The notes below the pieces were generated by a model. The model was not told the origin of the DNA, ran no database searches, and saw only the letters and a program-made list of their open reading frames with translations. The translations under genes were made by a program, and so were the position numbers. From assembly GCA_943330235.2 (NCBI GenBank), contig CALQGY020000007.1:1-64000 (forward strand): DNA of 64,000 nucleotides, written 5' to 3'. Below, one piece after another: positions 27,993 to 37,175 of this stretch; position 1 is the first letter of the stretch; the number at the start of each line of letters is the position of its first letter. This DNA comes from Candidatus Kuenenia stuttgartensis. GTDB taxonomy: Bacteria > Gemmatimonadota > Gemmatimonadetes > Gemmatimonadales > Gemmatimonadaceae.

Positions 27993-28937
27993 CTAGACCA
28001 ACGCGGCCAGATGCACCATCACGGCCTGCGCCACCGGGTCCGGTGCGTACCCGCCTTCCAGCACGCTGACCAGACGGCCGCCACACCAGCGCTCGGCTCG
28101 CGTCACCAGCGCGCGCGTCAGGGTACGGACGTCAGCATCGGTCAGCGTGAACCCGCCCAGCGGATCACCCGCCAGTGAATCGAAGCCCGCACTCACCAGC
28201 ACGAGATCGGGGGTAAAATCCGTCGTCGCGGCATCGACGGCATGGAGCAGCGCGTCCACGTACGCCGACGACGGCAGCCCCGGTGCCATCGGCACGTTCC
28301 AGACCGTGCCGAGCGGCCCGCGGTCGTCCGCGGCACCGGTGCCTGGGTACCACGGCCACTGATGCATCGAGACAAAGCGGATGCGCACATCCTGTTCCAC
28401 CAGCGCCTGCGTTCCGTTCCCGTGATGTACATCCCAGTCCACGATCAGCACGCGCGCGCAGGGGTGCTGCGCGAGCGCGTACTGCGCGAGCGCGTACTGC
28501 GCGGCAATGGCCACGTTACCAAACACGCAGAACCCCATGGCGCGATCCCGCAGGGCGTGATGGCCGGGCGGGCGGACCGCAGAGAAACTCCGCACGGCCC
28601 GCCCATCGAACGCCATGTCGACTCCGTCCAACACGCACCCGACACCGGCGGTCGCCGCGTCCCACGTCCCCTCGCTCACAACCGTATCGGGATCCAGCGG
28701 CCCGCCCCCATCGGCCACGAGGCTGGCGACACGATCGATGTACGCCGCGTCGTGTGCCAAGAGCAGCTCCTCGCGCGTCGCGTGACGCCCTTCGTGGTGC
28801 AGCAGCGCCTCAAACAGCTCCGGCTCATAGCGCAGCGCGCGCGGAATCGCCCGCAAGCGGCCCACGTGTTCGGGATGATGCCACCCCGTATCATGGCGAC
28901 CGCAATCGGAGTGCGAGATGAACGCGACGTGAGTCAT
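27993..28937 (-). CDS. Histone deacetylase-family (AcuC-like) deacetylase
   Basis: A 314-residue protein. RPPGHHAL holds the catalytic His pair; [11 protein letters not shown] supplies the zinc ligands; and [14 protein letters not shown] carries the third ligand. Bacterial members remove acetyl groups from lysines (AcuC acts on acetyl-CoA synthetase) or from polyamines or other small amides. The substrate here is unknown. A YALAQ duplication lies at residues ~148-157, just before the active site strand. It stands 45 bp after the MoxR operon and may be its last gene. Confidence 0.92.
   Translation of the reverse strand: MTHVAFISHSDCGRHDTGWHHPEHVGRLRAIPRALRYEPELFEALLHHEGRHATREELLLAHDAAYIDRVASLVADGGGPLDPDTVVSEGTWDAATAGVGCVLDGVDMAFDGRAVRSFSAVRPPGHHALRDRAMGFCVFGNVAIAAQYALAQYALAQHPCARVLIVDWDVHHGNGTQALVEQDVRIRFVSMHQWPWYPGTGAADDRGPLGTVWNVPMAPGLPSSAYVDALLHAVDAATTDFTPDLVLVSAGFDSLAGDPLGGFTLTDADVRTLTRALVTRAERWCGGRLVSVLEGGYAPDPVAQAVMVHLAALV
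28466..28495. repeat. 15-bp tandem repeat x2 in the deacetylase gene
   Basis: Two identical 15-bp copies (plus 6 bp of a third) duplicate the pentapeptide YALAQ. Confidence 0.95.
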
Positions 28938-28982
28938 CGAGGTGCAGCGGAGGAAAGCAACAGACCCGGTCGCCGATGCGAA

Positions 28983-30446
28983 CTACGCGGCGCCGCGGAG
29001 ACGCCGGAGCGCCCACTCCGTGAGCAGCGCCGCACCGGCTATCACGAACAGTAGCCACAGCGGGGGCCAGGCGCGTCCGACGGAACGCGCGGACTCCACC
29101 GGGGCCGCCGACGGCGCGCCAATACGCGCCAACAGATCAGCGCGCGGCGCGGCATCGCCGGGCCACGCGCGGCGATGAGGCGCCGCCGCCTCATCGGACT
29201 CCGTCACCATCGCGACGGTACCGACCAGATCGTCCCACCATCGGCGGTGGTCGTCCGCCGACTCGTCTCGCCCCTCCATGCGCCAGTGCCACGTTCCCCG
29301 ATACCCACTGGCTATCACGCGGCCCGAACCGACGCGCGCAATCACCATGACCGGGTCACGCCCCTCGCGCGCAAGCACCAGGGTGGCGGGTGACGGTACG
29401 AGATGAAACGCCGCCACGCCGAGGAGCGGATCATCCGTCAGCAGCGCACCGGCGATGGCCGGCCGATCCGCCGTGATACGCGCGACCGTCCACGCGGCGA
29501 AGACCGGATCGCGCAACGCCTCACCGGCCAAGAGCACCCCACCACCCTGACCGAGAAAACGCTGCAGCACCGCACTCGACACTACCCCACTATCCAGCAC
29601 CACCACCGCGGCAGTGCGCGAGGAATCCGGCACCGTCGGCAAGCCGATACGCACCGACGAGGTGGGCGATACCGTCAGCGCGCCCTCCACCGTCCATCCC
29701 GCTTCCTCGAGAGCGGCCACCACGAACTTGGCCTCCCATCCGGGACGCGCGTACACGCGCACAGCGCGCACCACCGACGGCGCCGGTACCGCGAGACGCG
29801 CCCGCGCAATCAACTCGCCGTCGCGCACGACATCCGCCATCACCGGCGCACGTACGCGTGCGGCGCGCACCCGCAACCACGGCGCCGACGCGCGCACCGA
29901 ATCGAGCACGCCGCCCACGTCGCGCACCAGCAACGACACGCTCGGCGATGGCGCTCCGCGGGCCGACGTCGCCGCAGCGCCATCACCCGCGGGGGCGCCC
30001 GAAGTATCCGTCGCGACAGCGCCCGCAAACGCCGCGGCCAGCAGCGACGCCGGGCGCGGCGCAATTGTACTGCTCGATGCGGTCGCGAGATCACGAATGC
30101 CGGTAGCATCCTGCCAATGCGCGGAGACGCCGGCCGCGAATGTCGCGCCGAGCACCGCGCGCACCGCCGCCGATGGCATCGTGCGCATCGGCATCACCAG
30201 CGTCGGCGCGCGGCGCGCCGACAACCGCTCCGCCAACGTGAGCGCGAACTGCGCCGCGCTCGAATCCGGCGATGCCATCGATGCGCCCGCGCCGGGCACG
30301 GCGACGCGCGCCACCGTCGCCTGCCCCGCCGTCACGGAATGCTCCATCACGCGGGAGAACACCGCCAGCACCAACGCCGTCGCCAGCGCCAGCACGCCAA
30401 CGACCCGCGCTACACGTTCTACACGAATGCTCATGAACGTATTCAT
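28983..30446 (-). CDS. Membrane protein of the MoxR/BatA operon, unknown function
   Basis: 487 residues from the ATG at 30446, whose codon overlaps the DUF4159 stop by 4 bases. One membrane helix near the N-terminus (VVGVLALATALVLAV) and one at the extreme C-terminus (WLLFVIAGAALLTEWAL) bracket a large Ala/Val-rich domain, probably periplasmic. The interior has Rossmann-like alternation around LVMPMRTMP, VVVLDSGVVSS and GGVLLAGE. The arrangement resembles the glutamine-amidotransferase-like membrane proteins that accompany BatA and DUF4159, but no catalytic triad is evident. The function is unknown. Confidence 0.8.
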   Translation of the reverse strand: MNTFMSIRVERVARVVGVLALATALVLAVFSRVMEHSVTAGQATVARVAVPGAGASMASPDSSAAQFALTLAERLSARRAPTLVMPMRTMPSAAVRAVLGATFAAGVSAHWQDATGIRDLATASSSTIAPRPASLLAAAFAGAVATDTSGAPAGDGAAATSARGAPSPSVSLLVRDVGGVLDSVRASAPWLRVRAARVRAPVMADVVRDGELIARARLAVPAPSVVRAVRVYARPGWEAKFVVAALEEAGWTVEGALTVSPTSSVRIGLPTVPDSSRTAAVVVLDSGVVSSAVLQRFLGQGGGVLLAGEALRDPVFAAWTVARITADRPAIAGALLTDDPLLGVAAFHLVPSPATLVLAREGRDPVMVIARVGSGRVIASGYRGTWHWRMEGRDESADDHRRWWDDLVGTVAMVTESDEAAAPHRRAWPGDAAPRADLLARIGAPSAAPVESARSVGRAWPPLWLLFVIAGAALLTEWALRRLRGAA

Positions 30447-31111
30447 CGGGTCAACGCGTAGACCACGATGTTCACGGCGAAGCGCGTATTGTCCACCGAC
30501 AGAAACCGCTTGTTGTCCGGATGGTAACTCCACTCAGAGCTGTAGTCCTTACTGCTATACAGCACGGCGATGCGCGTACCCGTCATCACGGCGTCGAGAT
30601 GCTCGTGGACGAGATTGTCGCCCCACCCATTCATCTCGTGCGACGTGGTGGGCGGACCGTTCTCGAACGCAAAGAACGCGCGGTACAACGGATGCGTGTT
30701 CGGCAGCGGCACCAGCGCGCCCGCGATGCGCGCAATCTCCTCGCGCACTGTCTTATGGAACACCCCATCCACGTCATGGTTGTGGTCGTCCACGAACAGC
30801 ATGCCGCCTCGCTGCAGATAGCGCCGCAACACATCCGCTTCGCGCGTCGTAAAGCGCACCGGCAGATGCCCCGTCAGAAACAGCAGCGGATACTGGAAGA
30901 TCGCTTCCGATGCCAGCGCCACCACCACACCCTGCGGCGCCACCGGCAGCGCCGTATAGCGTGCGATCGCATCGATCACGTTCGCCGGCACCATGGGCGC
31001 GGAATCCCAGTCGCCGGAATCGTACTGCGCCGTCGCAAACACAAACGCATCGCCATTCAGCAACGCAGTCGGCAACGCGGTCGGCAACGCGGCCCTCACC
31101 GCATCCTTCAC
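30443..31111 (-). CDS. DUF4159 protein
   Basis: 222 residues from the GTG at 31111. That start makes a 4-base overlap with the upstream stop, like its neighbours; a start at 31132 is also open. FATAQYDSGDWDS, LTGHLPVRFT, RGGMLFVDDHNHD and VHEHLDAVMTG are DUF4159 landmarks. This family is a small gatase-like (flavodoxin-fold) domain found with MoxR, DUF58 and BatA proteins. Its biochemical role is not established. A 12-bp duplication (31068-31091) near the N-terminus encodes PTAL twice. Confidence 0.85.
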   Translation of the reverse strand: MKDAVRAALPTALPTALLNGDAFVFATAQYDSGDWDSAPMVPANVIDAIARYTALPVAPQGVVVALASEAIFQYPLLFLTGHLPVRFTTREADVLRRYLQRGGMLFVDDHNHDVDGVFHKTVREEIARIAGALVPLPNTHPLYRAFFAFENGPPTTSHEMNGWGDNLVHEHLDAVMTGTRIAVLYSSKDYSSEWSYHPDNKRFLSVDNTRFAVNIVVYALTR

Positions 31112-33414
31112 GGGGGACCTCCGCGCGACCACGCACCAGCGGGTACACGTTCAATACCACCCAGCACTCGGCGCGCACGCACCAACGCCTCGGTTACATC
31201 AACGGCACCGCCTCCGCGTCGCCCCGTCGCACGCCGGATGTCCTCCAACAGAGACCACAGCGCCGCCGCGAAGGCCGGGGCATCCGCCAACGACTCCATG
31301 CGCAGCACCGCGATGGAATCACGCGCAGCCATCGCGTCCGACGTCAGCCGCGAGGCCGCCGCCAGCAGCCGCGTCTCGCGGAGCGCCGACCGTGCCGGAA
31401 GGGCCACACGCGCCGCGCGATCATTCGCGGTCCCGGTATCCTTGCCCGTCAGACGCACCTTCGCGAGATCGACAATCACCGCCGGCGGCGAGCCGCGCAG
31501 ATACAAGCGCGAGGCCGCGCGCGCGCGCTCGATGGCGGCTAGCGCCACACGCATGAACGGAATCGCCGTACGTAGCTCTGCTTGCTCTAACGCGCGCCCT
31601 GCATCCCACATAGCGTTGTACGCCTCCAGCAACGGCTTGTTGATCGCAAGGACCGGTGCATCGTCGCCCTCTTCCAGCATCCCCTCGGCATTTACGCCGG
31701 ACATCGCCAGCTTGCCGCCTACGGTATCAATGCCGTGATCGCGGCCGTCGCCGGCCGAGTGCGAGTCTTCGCCGCCGCCTTCACCGCTCAGACGCTGGAA
31801 TACCGCATCACCGACGGCCTGTCGAAGCCGCGCTTGCTCGCGCGCGAGTTGCTGCGACTCATCGCGATAGACCGGCGTGGTCAGACGCGGCCGACGCGAC
31901 AACAGGCGTTCTGTCAGCATGAGCAACATCCGCTGACTCATCAGCGACTTGTCGACGTCCGGTGGCGGCGCCGGTTCCACCGCGACGGAGTCGTACTCCG
32001 ACGGGCGGGCGATTCGGAACGAACGCGTCTCGCTGACCCCCGCCTCGCGCGACGCCAACGGGTGCTTATCCCGCGCCACCGCGCGCACATGCACGATGTC
32101 ACCGGGGCCCAGCGACATCGCGGCCAGATCCAGCGACGCCCGCAACGTCGCGTCCTGTACCGACGCGCCACGCGACGTCGCATCGCGCATCGCGTCAAAC
32201 CGACGCGCGCCGACGTGCGCCGTCGTCACGGTAAATCGCTCGCCTTCTCCACGGCTCACCACCACGTCGAACGACGCACTCGCGAGACCAAGGTCATCGT
32301 GCAGCGTCGCCTCCAGCGGCACGCGTCCCTCCGGCCGACGCAGCACGCTGTCCCGCAACGGCAATTGCAGGCTCACGCGCGGCAGTGAATCCTGCACGCC
32401 CTCCACCAACAGCAAGCGCGCGAAGCGCGACCGATGAACGCGCACCGCGAGGGGATCATTCGTCGCGACCAACGTCGCCGTCCATCCGGACCCACTCGAC
32501 TGAATGGTCGCCGATGGCGCGAATGCGGATGGCGCGAATGCGGATGGCGCGAATGCCGAGGGCGCTGACGCGGATGATTCCGCTGACGACGCTGACGACG
32601 CTGAGGCACGCGGCGGAGCTGCGCGCAGGCTGCTGTCCGCGCCCTCGCCAAGTACGCGCACCGTCACGCTGTCGGGCGGGGCGTCCGTGCCGATCACGTC
32701 AATGCGCGTGCCGCTGAGCACGCGAATGGTCGCGATGTCGCCCAAGCGGCGCGCGGTCTGTCCGGCGTAGGCGGGTGGCGTGATCTGTACGTCCCATCGC
32801 GCGATCGCCGCGTCGCGCGCGGTCTGTGCAACGCCGCCGTTTGCGGCAGAGCCATTGGGCGCACGCACCGCATTCGTTCCCGTCGACCAGGCCAACATCG
32901 TCAGGAGCAGCGCGCCGCCCGCGAACAGCGCGGGGCCCTGCAGTTGCTCGCGCGCCAGTCGTGGCAACGCGCGTTGCGCCTGCGTCATGGCTGCCCGCGA
33001 CGCGCGCTCCACCACCGCCCCCAGCGTCGACGACGCGCCGTCGCCCGTGCTCCACTGTTCCACCCAGGTCACCAGAGCAAAACCGGTACCCCCATGTTCT
33101 TCAATCCAGAGCGCGGCACGCAACAGCGAAATCGTCCCCGCGCGACGCCTGCGCGCCATGAGTAGGACGACGGCCACCACCACGGACAGACTCACCATCA
33201 TCCACGACGCCAACGGCCACCGTACCGGCATGGCCGCGTGGCAACTCGTGAGCACAAGCCAACTCGCGAGGCCGAGCCCCAGCGACTCCAGCGCGCTGCG
33301 TACCCACACCATCCGCGCGAGCTGCGTGCGTACCGATGCGACGTCTGCCAGCAGAGCATCGCCCGATGGACACGGGCTCACGACATGACCATCGCGCAGC
33401 GTTGGACGCGTCAT
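31108..33414 (-). CDS. Large membrane protein, DUF4175-like
   Basis: 768 residues from the ATG at 33414 (ATGA overlap with the upstream gene). Two or three helices lie near the N-terminus (LGLASWLVLTS, WMMVSLSVVVAVVLLM, ALFAGGALLLTML). A Gly/Pro-containing segment with the motif ITPPAYAG, as in DUF4175 proteins, comes next, followed by beta-rich and coiled-coil parts. The layout suggests a periplasmic sensor or structural subunit. Residues ~281-301 are a run of APSAF pentapeptides. The family link is by motif and neighbourhood only. Confidence 0.75.
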   Translation of the reverse strand: MTRPTLRDGHVVSPCPSGDALLADVASVRTQLARMVWVRSALESLGLGLASWLVLTSCHAAMPVRWPLASWMMVSLSVVVAVVLLMARRRRAGTISLLRAALWIEEHGGTGFALVTWVEQWSTGDGASSTLGAVVERASRAAMTQAQRALPRLAREQLQGPALFAGGALLLTMLAWSTGTNAVRAPNGSAANGGVAQTARDAAIARWDVQITPPAYAGQTARRLGDIATIRVLSGTRIDVIGTDAPPDSVTVRVLGEGADSSLRAAPPRASASSASSAESSASAPSAFAPSAFAPSAFAPSATIQSSGSGWTATLVATNDPLAVRVHRSRFARLLLVEGVQDSLPRVSLQLPLRDSVLRRPEGRVPLEATLHDDLGLASASFDVVVSRGEGERFTVTTAHVGARRFDAMRDATSRGASVQDATLRASLDLAAMSLGPGDIVHVRAVARDKHPLASREAGVSETRSFRIARPSEYDSVAVEPAPPPDVDKSLMSQRMLLMLTERLLSRRPRLTTPVYRDESQQLAREQARLRQAVGDAVFQRLSGEGGGEDSHSAGDGRDHGIDTVGGKLAMSGVNAEGMLEEGDDAPVLAINKPLLEAYNAMWDAGRALEQAELRTAIPFMRVALAAIERARAASRLYLRGSPPAVIVDLAKVRLTGKDTGTANDRAARVALPARSALRETRLLAAASRLTSDAMAARDSIAVLRMESLADAPAFAAALWSLLEDIRRATGRRGGGAVDVTEALVRARRVLGGIERVPAGAWSRGGPP
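32513..32557. repeat. 15-bp tandem repeat x3 in the DUF4175-like gene
   Basis: Three 15-bp copies, with a fourth decayed one to 32572, encode APSAF-type pentapeptides. Confidence 0.93.
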
Positions 33415-34826
33415 GGTGTCCCCTCCGTCGCGCGCGCCGTGACGCGGGCGCGCACGCGCCATTCTACCAGCAGCAACAGCAGCGCGAGCGCGAGCAGCAC
33501 CGGCACGATCCATCCGCGTGTCGAGAGCGCGCCATCATCCGCCATGCGCTCTCGAAGCGCGGTCGCCGAGGCGAACGCGCCGCCGTCCACCTGCGACCGC
33601 TGCAGCGCGGCTACCGGCACCGGGGTCGGATCCACGCAGGGCGCCAGCAAGCGCGCGAACAATCCGCGCGCCGACGCCGACAGCAGGGCATCGCTTGCCG
33701 CATCCGGTACGATCGCCACCTCGCGCACGCACCCTGACGTCGAGCGCCGCTCAACTGCCGCCACGCGCCCATCAGACCACCACGCGATCGGCTGCGCCGC
33801 ATTATCGACCGCGCGTGGTGGTACCGCCGGCACGTGCCACGGTCCCAGAATCGCGAGTTCGCCTGCGACCACCGCGGCGACCGAGTCGCCCGCGCCGTAG
33901 CGACGCGCGGTAGCCGTCAGCGTCCACCCGCGCGGCACACCCTGCGTCGGCCAGATGACCCGAATACGCGCACCGCGCACCACCGGCCCATCCGCGTCCT
34001 CAGCTGGCACCTCGCCACGCACCAGCACCACCGAATCGATACGCGGCGCATCGCCGGCACCACGTCCCGCGTTGAGCGCTCCCGCGTTGAGCGCTCCCGC
34101 GTTGAGCGCTTCCGCGTTGAGCGCTCCCGCATGCCACCGCATCGCCACCGCCACGACATCATCACCACCGGCCCCGCCATCACCGCCGCGCCCAGACCGC
34201 CACTCCCTCACCACCACCCGACGCGAGGTCCCCGCCGCGGCCGTCGCCAACGGCTCAGGCGCCACCGTATGCACCACCACCCGTCCGGGCCACGTCGCGC
34301 GCCACGCGCGCCAACCGGCATCGCTCGAGTCGACCGCGGTACGCAGCAACACATGCAACTCCACCGAATCCACACGCGCATCGTCGCGAATCGCATCCGC
34401 CACCACGCGCCACGCCGTCGGGAACACCGCCGCGTCATCTATGGCGCGCGGTCTATCCACCACGCCAAACACCGTGCGCGTCTCGCGAGTGCCGGCGCCC
34501 AGCAACCGGCGCATCGCCGCCGTATCCCGCGCGATCTCGCTGCCCGCAATCGCGACCCGCACCGTATGCCCCCGCCCCGCGCGCCACACCGGTCCGGCGG
34601 CCGCCGCGCCTGCCGCGAACAGCAGCGCGATACGCACCAACAACAGCAGCAGATCGTTTGGACGCCGAGCACGCGCCACCGCACGCACCTCGCGCTCGGG
34701 CAGGAACCGCGCCGTCGGCAAGAGCCGCTCCGGCGGTTGATGCACCGACAACAGGTGCAGCGCGGTGATGGCCAACACACCCACCAGCGCCGCAGCGAAC
34801 ACCCACGGCAAGGCAAAGACCATCAT
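33411..34826 (-). CDS. BatA-like membrane protein (aerotolerance regulator N-terminal domain)
   Basis: A 471-residue protein. The start is MMVFALPWVFAAALVGVLAI, with LHLLSVHQPPERLLPTARFL just after the first helix. This is the BatA/DUF1550-type N-terminal domain, with a second helix at about 60-78. The rest is a long Ala/Val/Arg-rich extracytoplasmic region and a final helix (PVLLALALLLLLVEW). A von Willebrand A domain is not evident. An LNAGA pentapeptide run lies at about 234-254. The gene is translationally coupled on both sides. Confidence 0.8.
   Translation of the reverse strand: MMVFALPWVFAAALVGVLAITALHLLSVHQPPERLLPTARFLPEREVRAVARARRPNDLLLLLVRIALLFAAGAAAAGPVWRAGRGHTVRVAIAGSEIARDTAAMRRLLGAGTRETRTVFGVVDRPRAIDDAAVFPTAWRVVADAIRDDARVDSVELHVLLRTAVDSSDAGWRAWRATWPGRVVVHTVAPEPLATAAAGTSRRVVVREWRSGRGGDGGAGGDDVVAVAMRWHAGALNAEALNAGALNAGALNAGRGAGDAPRIDSVVLVRGEVPAEDADGPVVRGARIRVIWPTQGVPRGWTLTATARRYGAGDSVAAVVAGELAILGPWHVPAVPPRAVDNAAQPIAWWSDGRVAAVERRSTSGCVREVAIVPDAASDALLSASARGLFARLLAPCVDPTPVPVAALQRSQVDGGAFASATALRERMADDGALSTRGWIVPVLLALALLLLLVEWRVRARVTARATEGTP
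34066..34125. repeat. 15-bp tandem repeat x4 in the batA-like gene
   Basis: Four nearly identical 15-bp copies encode LNAGA/LNAEA pentapeptides in frame. Confidence 0.96.
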
Positions 34827-35797
34827 CGCCGTGTCGTCTCGCCCGCGCCTGCGGCCGCGATCGCGGCCGCGTCACCGCGCGCCTGCCCGCTCGCGACCTG
34901 CCGCACCACGCGCGCCACCGACGCATCGGTTCGCACCTCGGCGTACCCCGCCCCCGTGGCGCGCCACTGCCGCGCGCACTCCGCGCGAAACGCATCAAAG
35001 CGCGCACGATATTCGCGGTCCATCCGCGGACTCATCGTGCGGCGACGGGTCGCATCGTCAGGGTCGCGCGCCAGATGCGCGCCGGCCGGCAACGACAACT
35101 CCTCCGTCGCCACCACGTGCAGACACTCCACAATCCCGCCGGCCACGGCACGCTGTGCGGCCGCGCGCCGCAACGCCTCCGCGTCGCCCAGCAGATCCGT
35201 GATGAGCACCACACGCGCGAGCGGCGGAATGCTCGCCAACAGCGGCGCCATGGGCACATCGCCGCCCACGACGGTCGTATGCAGCAGGCGCGCCAACTCC
35301 CCCACCGTCCCACGGCGCGTCCGCGCCGACAGGCGCGCGGGTCCGTCGCGCCCCACCACCATCAGTCCCACCGGATCACTCGACGCGTGCGCCACCGCCG
35401 CCAACCCCACCGCCAGCGCACACGCGACACTCCACTTCGTCGCACGACCGGAGACCGCGCCCCCCGTGTCGGAATGCGTATCCGTAGTCGCGTCGTTGGC
35501 ATCCGCCGCCTCCGGAAAGGCCATGCTGGCCGACGCATCCACCACCACCCACGTCGGCAGTTGCGCGCGATCATCCGTCAAGCGCACGAAGGCGCGATCA
35601 CTCCGGCCCAGCAGCTTCCAGTCCAGCTGGCGCGGATCATCGCCCTGCCGGTACAAGCGATACTCCGTGAACTCGCCGGACGTCCCGCGTTGCCGACTGC
35701 GATGCGCCCCCGGCAATGCCGCGCCAACGGCGCGACGCGCCGGCCAGCGCACGCCGCGCAACGCATCAAGCAGTGGACCGTATGTGCGGGATGCCAC
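34823..35797 (-). CDS. DUF58 protein with von Willebrand A-like domain
   Basis: A 324-residue protein with a GTG start. YRQGDDPRQLDWKLLGRSDRA is the DUF58 signature (shown here as overlapping parts: YRQGDDPRQLDW and LGRSDRAFVR). It is followed by the MIDAS motif DASASM, which would bind a divalent metal. DUF58 proteins are standard partners of MoxR ATPases, which are thought to remodel or activate vWA-containing complexes. The gene is 23 bp after moxR and overlaps the batA-like gene by 4 bases. Confidence 0.93.
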   Translation of the reverse strand: MASRTYGPLLDALRGVRWPARRAVGAALPGAHRSRQRGTSGEFTEYRLYRQGDDPRQLDWKLLGRSDRAFVRLTDDRAQLPTWVVVDASASMAFPEAADANDATTDTHSDTGGAVSGRATKWSVACALAVGLAAVAHASSDPVGLMVVGRDGPARLSARTRRGTVGELARLLHTTVVGGDVPMAPLLASIPPLARVVLITDLLGDAEALRRAAAQRAVAGGIVECLHVVATEELSLPAGAHLARDPDDATRRRTMSPRMDREYRARFDAFRAECARQWRATGAGYAEVRTDASVARVVRQVASGQARGDAAAIAAAGAGETTRR

Positions 35798-35820
35798 GCG
35801 CCGCGCCTCGTGCGCGGGCG

Positions 35821-36852
35821 TCAGCCGGGCAGCGCGCTCGCCGGCGGCGCGACGTGCGCCAACAGCGCTTCAACAATCGGCTCCGACGAGACGCCGTCCG
35901 CTTCGGCCGCGAAGTTCGGCAGGATCCGATGCCGCAGCACCGGCAGCGCCACTCGGCGCACATCCGCCGGTGACACCACCGCGCGCCCGCCCAACAACGC
36001 CGCGGCCTTCGCGCCCAGAATCAACGCTTGCCCGGCCCGTGGCCCCGCGCCCCACCGCACGTACTGCTTCACCACGGACGGCACGTTCGATTCACCGGGC
36101 CGCGTCGCGCGCACCAACTGCGCCGCATAGCGCAGCACCAGATCACTGCACGGCAGCTCGCGCACCAGTCGCTGCAACGCCAGCGCTTCCTCGGCGCCAA
36201 ACACCGGAACAATCGGCTCGCCTTTGCGCCCGGTCGTCGCACGCAGAATCGCAATCTCTTCCTGTTCGTCCGGATATCCCACGCGAATATCAAACAAGAA
36301 GCGATCCAGCTGCGCTTCCGGCAGCGGGTACGTCCCTTCCTGCTCGATCGGATTCTGTGTGGCCAACACGAAGAACGGTTCGGGCAGACGCATGGTCTGT
36401 CCGGCCGCCGTCACGCTGTGCTCCTGCATCGCTTCCAGCAACGCCGCTTGCGTCCGTGGCGGCGCGCGATTGATCTCATCCGCCAGCACGATATTCGCAA
36501 ACACCGGCCCCCGCACGAAGCGAAACGCGCGCGCACCACCCGCACTCTCTTCGAGAATCTCGGTGCCCGTGATATCGCTTGGTACCAGATCCGGCGTGAA
36601 CTGAATGCGTCGGAAATCCAAACGCATCGCGTCGGCCAGCGACTTGATCATCAGCGTTTTCGCGAGCCCCGGCACACCCACCAACAACGCGTGCCCGCCC
36701 GCCACCAACGCCATCATGATCTCCTCCAGCACCGCATGCTGCCCGACAATCCGCTTGCCCACCTCATCGCGCAGCCGTTGAGCCGCCGCAATCAGACGCT
36801 CCGCCTCCGCGCTCGCGATCGACGGCGATGCATCGTGCGGCGACGCTGTCAC
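35821..36852 (-). CDS. MoxR-family AAA+ ATPase
   Basis: A 343-residue protein with a GTG start (GTGA overlap with the upstream stop). It has Walker A GVPGLAKT, then FTPDLVPSDITGTE, Walker B LADEINRAPPRTQAALLEAM and sensor 1 ATQNPIEQEGTYPLPEAQ (as ATQNPIEQEG and PLPEAQLDRF). MoxR ATPases act as chaperone-like motors for vWA proteins, as with DUF58 and BatA next to it. It is likely the motor of this whole unit. Confidence 0.96.
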   Translation of the reverse strand: MTASPHDASPSIASAEAERLIAAAQRLRDEVGKRIVGQHAVLEEIMMALVAGGHALLVGVPGLAKTLMIKSLADAMRLDFRRIQFTPDLVPSDITGTEILEESAGGARAFRFVRGPVFANIVLADEINRAPPRTQAALLEAMQEHSVTAAGQTMRLPEPFFVLATQNPIEQEGTYPLPEAQLDRFLFDIRVGYPDEQEEIAILRATTGRKGEPIVPVFGAEEALALQRLVRELPCSDLVLRYAAQLVRATRPGESNVPSVVKQYVRWGAGPRAGQALILGAKAAALLGGRAVVSPADVRRVALPVLRHRILPNFAAEADGVSSEPIVEALLAHVAPPASALPG

Positions 36853-37175
36853 CGAACCGCCCGACGGCGCCGCGACATGACCAGGAACGTTGACCCGTCC
36901 ATCGCACCAACCGCCTGCACCGAGAGATTCTCGTTCGTCACTTCGCAGCCGCGCAGCTTGACCACATAACCGTCGATGTCATCGACATCCGGCATCAGCT
37001 GCGCCATGGCCGCCTGCTTCACATCGCGCACACGCGACTCCGCCACGATCTCCACCCGCACTGCGTCCCAGGCCTCCGCGCACTGCACGCGCACGGTCCA
37101 GACGGACATCACGTGGTCGCCCACTAACCGGACCGCCACCGGCCGCGTGCGCAGGCTGGTCACGAACTCGCTCAT
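36849..37175 (-). CDS. Ubiquitin-like (beta-grasp) small protein of the MoxR operon
   Basis: A 108-residue protein. The pattern VRVQCAEAWDAVRVEI, then VRDVKQAAMAQLM, YVVKLRGCEV, ENLSVQAVG and AMDGSTFLVM follows the strand-helix-strand order and the D-G-S-T turn of ubiquitin-like and YukD/EsaB-like proteins. There is no C-terminal Gly-Gly; the tail is basic (RRRRAVR), so conjugation is unlikely. It overlaps moxR and the preceding small gene by 4 bases each. The fold is inferred from pattern alone, and no activating enzyme or type VII secretion genes are nearby. Confidence 0.7.
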   Translation of the reverse strand: MSEFVTSLRTRPVAVRLVGDHVMSVWTVRVQCAEAWDAVRVEIVAESRVRDVKQAAMAQLMPDVDDIDGYVVKLRGCEVTNENLSVQAVGAMDGSTFLVMSRRRRAVR

